In this document: piece after piece, positions 53,288-62,591 of the stretch
Position numbering within the stretch: position 1 is the first letter of the stretch
Layout: every line of letters begins with the position of its first letter
Assembly: GCA_019918135.1 (NCBI GenBank)
Contig: WBZZ01000997.1
Coordinates: forward strand, 1 to 64,000
Length of the DNA: 64,000 nt
Direction: 5' to 3'
Source: Paulinella micropora
Taxonomy: Eukaryota; Cercozoa; Imbricatea; Euglyphida; Paulinellidae
The notes under the pieces: generated by a model
Told to the model about the DNA's origin: nothing
Databases searched by the model: none
Seen by the model: only the letters and a program-made list of their open reading frames with translations
Position numbers and translations under genes: made by a program

Positions 53288-55910
53288 ATGGCCACTAGGC
53301 CGCAGCCGTTCAGCCCTGAGCTTTTGCAAAAGTACAGAGAACATGAACATACTGGTAACCGACAGTGCACGGGTTCAGACCAGTACAAGACGCTTTTGGT
53401 TGACCAAAAAACCGGAAAGATCAGGACAACAGCAAAAACTGGCTGCAAGAGCTGCGCCGCCGACGACAGGTGCAGGAAGCGTTTTGCCAGGTTCGCCGTG
53501 GACTTCATTGTCTACTTCAGCGCCGTCAACGGCGGCGCGCCGGCCCCGTACCAAGCTGTGTATGCGTGGGTCCAGGCTACCGGTTGTTGTGGGGTTGTCT
53601 TCAAAACGGTCGACGGAAACGTCAAGCCTTCCACACAGCTCGTTTCTTTGGACGGCCGATCCCAGCCAGCCCACATTCTCGCTCTTGTTCAACAGATGCA
53701 AGCTCTGCCGGGACAAGCTTTGTGGAGGGACCTTGGTGGCTATTGCACGGAAGGCTGGCATTTCTGGAACAGCTGGGGCGCTCGCGGCGTCGTCTGGGAC
53801 GCAAGGTTGTTAACAGACTACTCGCGGCACGAATGTACTTTGCTAGGGCAGGACCAGCAGCCCAGCCCCGCCAAAAAGAATGCACGCACGCGTGCATGCT
53901 CCGGCCTGCCCGTCCATCTACTCAGGCGTCATCGTCTGGAGAAAGCTGGCGACAAGCCTTACACCGCCTGCAGTGTTGCTGTCCGGGACGGCCAGGTCGT
54001 GCTCGAGTGCAAGGAGAGCAAACAAACGGTGTCCTGCACAAGTCTGACACCTTCACAACTCGCAGACATCGGCGCCCTGGAGCTATCCAAGCGGGAGAAA
54101 TGCTGTGCGAACAGGTTGGCGTTCTGGAACTCTTGGCCCAAGAACCTAAGACCACTGGGCGCTTGCCCGCACGACTTCGAGACTGCCCTCGACCAGTTTC
54201 TGGCACACCAGCCAACCGAACGGTGCAACGAGCACTGTAAGAAGCACGAGATTGTGAGCCTGCCTCCAAAACAGGGCTTGCTCGAGCTGAAGGCCTACCG
54301 CCCGGACGGCGCGCCCGCGGCGCTGCAGATCAGGCTCGGCAACGACACAGTGGACGTCTATGAATTTCTGCAGTGTGAGGGCAGCGTTGATCGGGGCCTT
54401 TATTGGTCCAGGTACATTGACCACGCACTCACGTACGACTGCAACGACTGGATGGGTTTCCTGAAGTACTGTCCGCGCGCGCAAAAACTAATCCAAGAAT
54501 TCGAGTCACTGGTCAACGCCCAGTCATGTCAGCACAAAGCTCAACAGCATCCATTGGAATTGCAATTGGCACAGCGGTTGCCAGACATGATAGAGGATTA
54601 CGAAAAGTGGTCCCCGATCGAGGTTAAGGCGCGCGAGGAGGTGCCAGTGTGCAGCTCCCGGCTGCTGGTCGCGTACCAAGAGCACAAACATCTGTCGCAA
54701 CCGCGATGCAAAGACGGCCATGGAGAAAAAACCCGGCACACGATGCGTACAATCACAGCGGCCGGCCAAGCACGGACGTTTGAGCAAAAGTGTTGCCAGC
54801 GGTGTGCCGCGGAGCACAAGTGCGGGCTACAGCTGGCCGAGTTTGGGCCGACCTTTTGCTTTGAGTACAAAAACCAGCAGTACGAAGCTTGGGGCGTAGT
54901 GGTTAAGGACCAAAAGTGTTTTCTGATAGCCTTGACGGACGCCGCCGGGGAAATGACGGTACGCCTGGAGGACAAGATCCAAGACAACCCGGCGCACGTG
55001 CGCGACGTGCTGCGCGCCATCAGGAAGTTTCCTGCCGCAATTGTACTGCTCGGTGGCCTGCAACTTCTGGAGTTCCTGGGGCACTGCGGGCCCTGTTTGG
55101 AACGAGTCGCTGCTAGGGGCCTATGCCGAACACGAGCACCAGGAAACGTTGCACGAATCAGCACGGCACAAGCTCTGCGGGAACCTCGAGGCACTGATAG
55201 CCGACGACATGTGGCTGCGCGTGCAGCCCGGCGTCGGCGCGGCCGAGAACGTCCGCATCACCGGAGCCAGGCTGACTTCAGATTCCAATGGTTACGACGT
55301 CGAGTTCGCTGGTCAACGCGAAGGCGACGGGCCCCCGCTGTCATTTCGTGGCCAGGACCTATCCCCGGTGCAGCTGGCGGAGCTGGCGGCGGCCGGGGTC
55401 GTTTTTGCAGACACTGACCTTTACTGCAGAGAGAGCTCGCTGTTCTGGAACTCCTGGCGTTACAGGCCAGAGCGTCTGCAGGGCCCGGCCTACAACGAAT
55501 TCAACGCGCAGTTAACGAGTTTTCTGGCACACCCCTGTCACAAGATTGGTTGCCGCAACAAGAGATTCTTCGCCAAGAACGTACCTGTCAATCTCGGGCT
55601 CGAGGCGCAGACGCCTCCTGCGTTACAGATCACGCTCGACTGACAAAGCATGAGCCTCGAGCGGTTTCTGTTGGACGAAAAGTACTGGCGGCGCTATATC
55701 GAAATTTCGCGACAATACCAGGGCGGCGCTTGGATGCACGCCGGGGCGTACTGCGAGCGGGGCCCGGCTTTGGTCAGAAGTCTGGAACGCCTGGTTAAGG
55801 AGAGAAGAGATTCACCGTACCAGTCAGTAATAGAGGACGCCGTGGACAGCGGAGGTGCCCAGCCCCGGGACTACCAGATGGACGTTGACGACGAGTGGGT
55901 TGGCCTCTGA
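53288..55910 (+). pseudogene. Two-repeat Cys-rich protein with FWNSW motifs
   Basis: Starts MATRPQPFSPELLQKYREHE at an ATG after a T-rich leader. The protein consists of two ~430-residue repeats. Each opens with a Y-x-EH-x-H segment and a CKSCAADDRCRKRF-type zinc-like cluster (second copy CCQRCAAEHKCGLQL). Each continues with an FWNSWG segment (GWHFWNSWGARG and CNFWSSWGTAG), a further FWNSW (ANRLAFWNSWP and SSLFWNSWRY) with FLAH following, and an end with EFLQ/RFLL, YWSRYI/YWRRYI and an EFESLV/SLERLV helix. In repeat 2 the frame changes near 55.03 kb, where about eight residues present in repeat 1 are lacking, so a small deletion is likely. One in-frame TGA lies at 55641. Repeat 1 is fully open. 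Family not recognised. GC-rich, no introns seen. Confidence 0.55.
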
Positions 55911-56237
55911 AGAAGAAGCTAAAAACACACAATGTTGAAGAAGGCCGCCCCCCGTTTTTTTTTAAATAATTAAAATTGAGACAGAAAATTTATTTTTTTA
56001 AGACCCAAGTGTTTCTTTCACTTAGCAGGACGCCCGGCGGGGCCTAGCCTCTGTGCGTGGACGGCGCCCGGGAGGAGGTGTGTGCGGCCTCGCCATTACT
56101 GGCTGTAAATTAGTGAAATTAGGGTCGGCGCGCGCCCACTCCCGCGCGAGCCACGGCTGCAGCCTAAGCTGGCCGTGCTCGTACCCGAACGAACGACACA
56201 CAAACTCCAGCGCCCGCACGCGGCTGCGCAGCGCCTC
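55911..56237. other. Short intergenic region
   Basis: AT-rich for the first ~110 bases (poly-T, TTTATTTTTTTAAG), then GC-rich 3' flank of the minus-strand gene. Nothing further seen. Confidence 0.5.
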
Positions 56238-57494
56238 TCAGAACACCGGGAATTGTACGTACTGGCGTTCGGCCACCTCTAGCGTGTGCTGCTCGCACCA
56301 GGCGAACGTCTCGTGCATCGACCGCGTGTTCAGCACGTACGGCAGCCGCGCGCTGAGCTCGGGCGAGGCCACTATCTGTGCTAGGAACGTCTCGTTCAGC
56401 TTGCGCAAATGGAAGGCACGCAGCGCCGCCGCGCGTGCGCCGCAATGTCCAGTGAGCACCCGCACCAGCCACGCGTCCAGCCGCGCGGGAGGCACCGTCG
56501 GCGTCTCGTCGGTCGGCAGCCGCGCGCAGAAGGGCAGATCACTGAACAGCGGCAGCGCCGGGTCCGCGGCGAGCGGGAAGTCCGACGCGCCGTGCCCCGT
56601 CCGACGCGCCGAGTCCGACGCGCCGAGCGCCGTGCCCCACCAGCGCCACTCGTCCAGCGCCCTCACCAACAGCGGCACCACACGGCCGCCCATGGCTAGT
56701 TGTTGCTGCGGGAGCGGCAGGCGGTAGTGGCGCTTGTAGTAGTAGATCGACGTCTTGTGCCTGCTCGCCGGCTCGAGCGGGTCGCTGAGGTCGAGCCACC
56801 AACGGCAGCGCGACCTGCGCAGCGACGCGCCGAACCGCAGGCGCCGCACGATCTCGGCGCGCGGCTGTGGGCTGAGGGAGGCAAAGCACAGCAGCACCAA
56901 GTCGCGCAGCGCTGCGTAGCGCGCGCGCCCCTGCGCCGACGCTGCCAGCGCCCTGACGAGCTCGGCGCAGGGCGCGCGGGCGCCGTACTGGGTGACGAAC
57001 CTGCCGCCCGCGACGGTCCGCGCCGCAATGATGTCCCAGAACGTCAGCTGCAAATCTCGTTCTTTCGGGTGATACGCTACCTCGGCCCTGGACAGCAGGC
57101 GCAGCTGCCGCAGGACGGGCGTGAAGATGGCCAGGCAAACGGCACGCAGGTCGACCGCGCGCCCTTGGTGCGGCAGCGCGGCGTACACGACGATGGGCCT
57201 GAGGTAGGAAACGGCCAGGTGGCAGCCCTCCCAGCCGGTGCCACATTTGGTTTGCAGGTGCTCGATCCATTTGCGCAACAGGCGCCGCAACCTCGTGCGC
57301 CACACGCCGGACTCCGTTTCAACGAACAGCTGCTGCAACCTCTGTCTGCGGGTAAAGCGCCGGAAATGTCCCGCGGCCTCACAGGAGCGCTCGGTCGAGC
57401 GGACGGAGCGCACCGGATCCCACCTCTCCGCATTGAACGGCTTGGAAGTCACGAACCGGACGAACCGCGCAAACTCAACTGGGTCGCTCGTCAT
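56238..57494 (-). CDS. Tyrosine-recombinase-like protein
   Basis: 418 residues from MTSDPVEFARFVRFVTSKPF (an ATG 60 bases further upstream gives a less likely hydrophobic start). The N-terminal half is Arg-rich and helical. At about 215-235 lies LVLLCFASLSPQPRAEIVRR, which fits the box-I arginine region of tyrosine recombinases. It is followed by RWWLDLSD and RHKTSIYYYKRHYRLPLP, fitting the beta-hairpin lysine. Near the end come LRAFHLRKLNETFLAQ and a final ERQYVQF that could hold the box-II His/Arg and the nucleophile Tyr. Spacing of the box-II residues is not canonical, so the assignment is tentative. If right, it may be a Crypton-type element or a host recombinase. It is convergent with the two-repeat gene on its left; a T-rich gap separates it from the next gene. 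Confidence 0.4.
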   Translation of the reverse strand: MTSDPVEFARFVRFVTSKPFNAERWDPVRSVRSTERSCEAAGHFRRFTRRQRLQQLFVETESGVWRTRLRRLLRKWIEHLQTKCGTGWEGCHLAVSYLRPIVVYAALPHQGRAVDLRAVCLAIFTPVLRQLRLLSRAEVAYHPKERDLQLTFWDIIAARTVAGGRFVTQYGARAPCAELVRALAASAQGRARYAALRDLVLLCFASLSPQPRAEIVRRLRFGASLRRSRCRWWLDLSDPLEPASRHKTSIYYYKRHYRLPLPQQQLAMGGRVVPLLVRALDEWRWWGTALGASDSARRTGHGASDFPLAADPALPLFSDLPFCARLPTDETPTVPPARLDAWLVRVLTGHCGARAAALRAFHLRKLNETFLAQIVASPELSARLPYVLNTRSMHETFAWCEQHTLEVAERQYVQFPVF

Positions 57495-57933
57495 CAACAA
57501 AAAGATGATTAGTTTTTTTTTTTCTTTTCGATCGAGAAAAGAAAAAAAAAACAAAATGTGCCTTCAACAGCGCCTACACAACAGAAAAGAAAATGTACAA
57601 GCGTTTCGGATGTGGGTGGCGATATTAAAAAAATGAGCGGATTTTTTTTGTCTGGTAATCAGAAGAATAATTCGTGAGATTCTCAACTTTTCCCCTTCCC
57701 TCGCGCCTTCATGTCTGCGGACGGGGAAAAGGTGTGGAGAGGAGAGGGCCGGGGAAGGGCAGAGAGAGAAAATGTCTTTTCTGGTGCGACAGATGAACCC
57801 CTCCGCCCGTGGTCCTTTGGCCCCCTTCTCCAGCATTTTACCGTAGCTGGAGAAAGACAATTTTAAGTGTGAAAGATTTCTTTTTTCAATATAATAAGGA
57901 AATTCTCTTGGCCTTCTTTCTTTTAGTGTTGTC
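57495..57933. other. Divergent promoter region
   Basis: Lies between the minus-strand recombinase-like gene and the plus-strand gene at 57934. Contains poly-A/T runs, TTAAAAAAATGAG and ATATAATAAGGAAAT, and a CT-rich stretch right before the plus-strand ATG. No gene. Confidence 0.5.
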
Positions 57934-59947
57934 ATGGCTTCGGAGCGCTCACATGACCCGGCACACACAGACAGTGCCATAGAGGTGCCGGTAGGCGAGG
58001 TTGTGTGCGTGGAGCAGGCTGTAAAAAACAATCACAATTTTGAGGGGATAAATTGGAAGGCGCTTCAATATCTCAAACGGATAGATCCGGCTAGTGCTGA
58101 GAAATGTCTGAAAAAAGCGGAAAAAGCGAACGGGAGCCGAATCTATGCTCGGGTTTTATGGGGCAGGATAGAAGTAGAGGCAGCCGGCAACAACGGCCCA
58201 GCTGAGGACAAGAAAAAAAAGCAATGCTTAAGCCAACTGGAATTCATTTGTTCTGACAGATTCAACAAGGAGTGCAAAGAATCACCAAAACCAAGGCACA
58301 GAGTGTTCATTGCTCTTAACAACCAATCACTGGCTGCCTTTCGATTCCAAGAAGAAACAGATGCACAGAACAAGAAACAGCAAGTGATGAATGTCTTTCA
58401 CCTTTATTTCGGTCTGGACGTACCTGACGAGAAAAGAAACATTCACGTTCTGGCACTATGGGACGCTATTCAGAAGTGGATGAGCAAAAACAACAGTTTG
58501 GTGAACAAAACCAAACAGGTAGTTTTCTCGTGGCCCCAGCATCCCTCAGGAGATCTTCTTCTTCAGGAAACAGAGAGGTACACCCCAGACACTTCCGGGG
58601 CAGACGTGTTTATCGACCAACAGCCGAGGTTCGAAATGGGTAGAGACCATGTTATTGGTGCTTATTTGAGGCAAACGACGTTTGCAAGAGTAACTACGGC
58701 CAACGGGGCTTTTACTACGAACTTCGAACAAGATTTTGTGGAACCTATGAACGGGCCGGGGGCTGTGGAGGAGGCAGGAGTAAAGGGGGGGAAGGAAGAA
58801 GGGGAGGGAGGGGGGAGGTGGAAAATGTTGCGGAAGCGACTATTTGCACAACAAACAGAGATAAAAAAGGTATTTCTGAATAAACACCATACAAATACAT
58901 AGTAAAACAGAAATTATTAGCTAAGTTTGCTCTTTCCTTTTTCAGAGGAACGGTATGGGCGGAACACAGTCATTGAAAGATAGCTCGGTCTTGTGTGTTG
59001 GCGAAGCGTGGAAACAAAACTGGTTCAGATATCAGGTCAGATCTACTGTTCTCTTTTTGAAGGATTACCTAAACGATAACAACTGGATCGATTTCCACGG
59101 CAACATCCTGATACAAAAACAAGCTACGACGAATGCATTTCTGAAGGTCTGGCAGGATTTGCCTGCTGGAACAACAAACGGGATACAAATGAGTCTGCGC
59201 AATGACATACCCCTTGAAAATAATACTGAAGAAGCAGAATTAACTAAATATGATTTGGGTGGCGGCAGATTTAAACAAAATAAACAACATCCCTGGCGTG
59301 TCAGCTCCGAAGGCAAAAAGGAGCAGAAAGCGTTAATCTGCTTGCAAGAGCTGAATTTGATTTTCGCCAATCAGGCACAATCAGCAGGCCGCTGCAGAAT
59401 TTTTGTCGCTTCGGCCGCGGCGGACAAGCCTGGACACCGATCGTTTGCGTTTTTCAAGTTCGTCAAATCACGTGATCAAAAGCTGGGGATTAGCATCTTC
59501 CACTTGCACCTGGATAACCTGTACCTGGGTTCAAGCGAACGGCAGTACGCCTGCCTTATCCAACTGTGGCAGTCTATCCGACTCTTTTGCTTCAAGGCCC
59601 AACAAGGACCTAATAAGCTAGAACCCTTGAAGGTTTCTTGGGTGCAAGTCGATTGGCACCCCGGCCTGGCCACTGTAGACACTGGCAGATTCGCGGTGGA
59701 CGAGAATCTCCAGCTAGACAGAGGTTTGTTTAATAACCTGCCAGAAAAGGGAGACAACCCTGCAACAGAAAAAGAAGGCGCTCGCCAAAGCACTGAGACG
59801 CAACTGGATGTCGGAAGTGACGGACCTGAAGGGTCCACCCCGACGCAGCAGGGGGACCTCGGCGAAGGCGGGTTTCTAACCACCACGACTCGCTTACAAC
59901 AAGCCTTGGTACCGACGTGGCTAATGACGCACCAACCAATGACATGA
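57934..59947 (+). CDS. Two-exon gene with two copies of a new domain (paralogue 1)
   Basis: Exon 1 (57934-58869, from MASERSHDPAHTDSAIEV) and exon 2 (58946-59947) are joined by a 76-base intron: donor AAG/GTATTT, pyrimidine tract, acceptor TTTTTCAG, phase 0 on both sides. Each exon carries one ~250-residue domain. Shared landmarks are VGEVVCVE or VLCVGEA near the start, W-x-(I/V) before C-L-x-(Q/E)-L (KQCLSQLEFI; LICLQELNLIF), F(I/V)A, then LAAFRF or FAFFKF, H-L-(Y/H) (VFHLYFGLD; IFHLHLDNLYL) and L-W-(D/Q)-(A/S)-I (LALWDAIQKW; IQLWQSIRLF). Exon 2 ends in a Gly/Thr/Glu-rich tail. The frame that continues the tail is at 59917-60315. No known family recognised; intracellular, no signal peptide or membrane segment seen. 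Confidence 0.6.
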
Positions 59948-60315
59948 ATACAGCAGAACACCCAGATCCAGACGCTGGGCAGGTTGAGAGCGAGCGCAAG
60001 TCATCGAAGAGTCGGAAGAAAAGACATGTCAAAGTGAGCAAGTCGCGACGTCAGGTGGTGCAGGGGAACAGCGAGAAAGGCATAGCGCCGACCGCGGTCG
60101 ATCCTATTAATCAAAACGATTCGCTTACAGAAAGTTTCTCCGACACGGCTAACGACGCACCAACCGAGGACACGAATACAGCCAAACACTCAGAATTACA
60201 TGCCGGGCAGGTTGGGAGCGTGCAGTTATCTTCGGGGCCTGGCAGTGACAACGGTCCAAGACGCCGTCATTACCATTACTCAAACATGCCAGCTACGCGA
60301 AAAGTCCCTTCTTAA
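59917..60315 (+). CDS. Probable C-terminal tail of paralogue 1 in another frame
   Basis: An open frame that begins before 59917 (open from 59830) and contains two copies of a repeat: DSLTTSLGTDVANDAPTNDM and DSLTESFSDTANDAPTEDT, each followed by N-T-A-(E/K)-H and AGQV. Between them is a basic segment SERKSSKSRKKRHVKVSKSR. Internal repeats show that it is coding. It is offset by one frame from exon 2 of the preceding gene, so an unseen short intron or an indel between 59830 and 59947 probably joins them. Low-complexity tail, no domain. Confidence 0.5.
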   Translation: MANDAPTNDMNTAEHPDPDAGQVESERKSSKSRKKRHVKVSKSRRQVVQGNSEKGIAPTAVDPINQNDSLTESFSDTANDAPTEDTNTAKHSELHAGQVGSVQLSSGPGSDNGPRRRHYHYSNMPATRKVPS

Positions 60316-60416
60316 AAATAATTAAAAATCTGTTGTTTATTCGTTTGGGCGCCCTGGTTTTTTTGGTCGTGCTTGGCTTTCTTTGTCCTGCCTGTTTTTT
60401 TTTGGGGATTTCTGTG

Positions 60417-62263
60417 CTATTGGGAGGGTCTGGGTTTTCTGGGCAATGGAGGTGGCGGGGGTCTTTCCCTGTTCATGCCTGAGTTTCCTTTTGTCTTTGG
60501 TTTGGTTGCTTTTGGCGATTGTTGAATAACCTCCTGCTCCGGCTGCAGCGTTTGTCTGGCTTTTGCTAAGACTTCCTTCGACACCGTCGGAGCTAGTATG
60601 ACATTCACAACTACTCGATTCTTTTGCGCAGACCACCCTGCAATTGACTGCCAGAGTTCCAAAAGACCGCCGAATTCGGTTCCCTCATCCTGCAGGTACA
60701 TGTTGTCGAGATGCACGTGCTTGATTTCTGCGACGTATCGTTTGTCGTTGTTGCTTGTAAGCTGGAAAGCCGCAAATGAATTTCTGGCTCGGTTTGTTGC
60801 AATGTAGGTCGAACACGGGAGTGGCGTGTTGTTGGCGTTCTGTGTTTCGAGTAGGTACAATTCTAGTTCCTCAAAACAAATCAGTAAATTGATATTTCGG
60901 GGAGCACTACCGCGCGTGACCTGCCATCTCTCCCTTGCTGGGGAAAACCGGAGAATTGTGAGCTTGTTCTTGATACAGTCTTTTTGAGGTTGACTTAAAA
61001 CACTCGATTTATCGAGGAGTTTTGTCAGACAGTTGTCACTTTGCATTGTCTTTTGCCATGGAAGCACGTTATTCCGTGTTGTGGCGCTATCAGCAGAGAC
61101 CTGAGCAGGCTCATCAGAATTTGCAGCGTCGTTAGCTAATGTCCAGGCGGTTTGATCTAGGATTTCCTGAAACCACGGTTGCTTTTGCGCTTAGCCAAAC
61201 ACAGGACTCTTTTCCCTTGTGTATTTGGTGTGTGGCCCATTTTTTGGGGAGGGGGGGGGTCCAGGCTTCTTCTTTGAGTTTAATACACAAAGAAGACTCT
61301 AATTATTATACTGCTTTTTTTTGTCCTTTTTTGGCGTGTGCGGAATCAAAACATCGTTTTCTGGCCGCCAAAATTCTTGTCGTTTTCTCCATTGCTCCTC
61401 CCTGCCCCAAGTCTCCAAAGTGGCTACGTTTTTTGTCCTGTGTAACAGAGCCCCCCCCCCCCCCGCTTCTCCTCCCTGGTCTCCTTCGCAGCCACCCCGT
61501 GCTAAGATTATACAATCTCAACCTGAAATCTATCCTTAAGTGAAAATAGTGTCGTCTTGTCAACGTCCCAGGCAAAGTTTACGCCGACGATTTTACCTGC
61601 CCCCAACCGTCTCTGTTGATTAATCCATTGTCTGATTGTGTACCAGAGAGATAAATAACAATGAAACTTGTCTTCGTCATTCTGCAAAAACTTATTCTCG
61701 ACATGCATGTGGATGATTCGGAGCACAAAATGTCGTTTTCTGTTTTGTCGTTCTTGCATATTGAAAACCGCGAACGAACGTCGGTCTTTGTTCGTGGCAA
61801 CAAAGGTTTTACAGTTCCCAGATTCGGAACTGTTGTTCGGGTCTGGTGGTGATCCAAATAATTTGAATTCGCGGAGACAGATTTTGCATTTCTCGGAACC
61901 CGCCGTGCTCTTAACATCAACTTGCCAGGTAGTTGGTTCGTGTGCGCTTGTCGGGATCTGTTGCGCTTCGTCATTCCCAAGCAATTTTCGGATCTGTTGC
62001 TCGAAAATTGCTTTGTCATTCTGAAATAAATCTTTAATCTTTGCCAAGAATCTGGCGGCTTCTTCTTTCCCAAGCAAACGGTCGATCCGTTCCGATAGTT
62101 GCACTAATTCGGAGGGGTTCTTCGTCCGAAGCAAATTTATATTGTTAACCAGAAATTGCAGCGTCTGGCTAAATATCTGCTTCTTAAAGTCTTGATTAAC
62201 TGCCTCTAGGCAATAGGCCTCACCTACTTCTATGTCAGCAGCAATGCCCTGTACAGTTCCCAT
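60417..62263 (-). CDS. Two-exon gene with two copies of the new domain (paralogue 2)
   Basis: Minus strand. Exon 1 (62263-61523) starts MGTVQGIAADIEVGEAYCLE. The intron (61522-61167, 356 bases, donor TTTCAG/GTTGAG, acceptor GGTTTCAG) is phase 0. Exon 2 (61166-60417) starts EILDQTAWTLANDAANSDEP; there is no ATG in the right place for exon 2 to stand alone. Domain landmarks match paralogue 1: VGEAYCLE, WQVDVKSTAG and WQVTRG, ICLREFKLF and ICFEELELYL, TFVATNKDRRSFAVF and YIATNRARNSFAAF, IIHMHVENKFLQND and IKHVHLDNMYLQDE, LSLWYTIRQW and LELWQSIAGW. The C-terminus is Pro/Lys-rich. An AATAAA on the minus strand lies at 60342-60337. It converges with paralogue 1 with about 100 bases between stops. 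Function unknown. Confidence 0.6.
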
Positions 62264-62591
62264 GGCTTCTTTTCTTTGTGCCTTTTAAAAAGAATTCAGC
62301 CAAAGGGAGGAACAAAACCGGACTATTAGACGACGCTACCTACGCCGCGGACCCCCCCCCCTCTCTCTCTCCCTTCTCCCACTTTCCTCTCTACCGGTGC
62401 CCCACCCCCATCCCTCCTCCCCCCCCCAACCAGATGACAGAAAGCAAATTTTAGTAGCAACGGGAGATGACAACAAAAAAAGCAACCTACAAAATAAAAA
62501 AAGAACGGAAAGGGGTGCGCACATCTTGGGTTGTGTTTTGTTTGCTGAGTTTTTTTTTCTTACAAGCCCGTACTTTGGTTAACAAAAAATA
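62264..62591. other. Intergenic/promoter region of paralogue 2
   Basis: C-rich runs (62349-62430) and A-rich stretches, no gene. Resembles the C-rich intergenic sequence at 2.8-3.4 kb, supporting a common host origin of both regions. Confidence 0.4.

Noticed and set aside
49600-55700. Stop-codon reassignment to explain in-frame stops in host genes
   Set aside because: Different stop codons (TAG, TGA) are involved once each, frame changes also occur, and all three stops are used normally as gene ends nearby. Decay or sequence errors are simpler.
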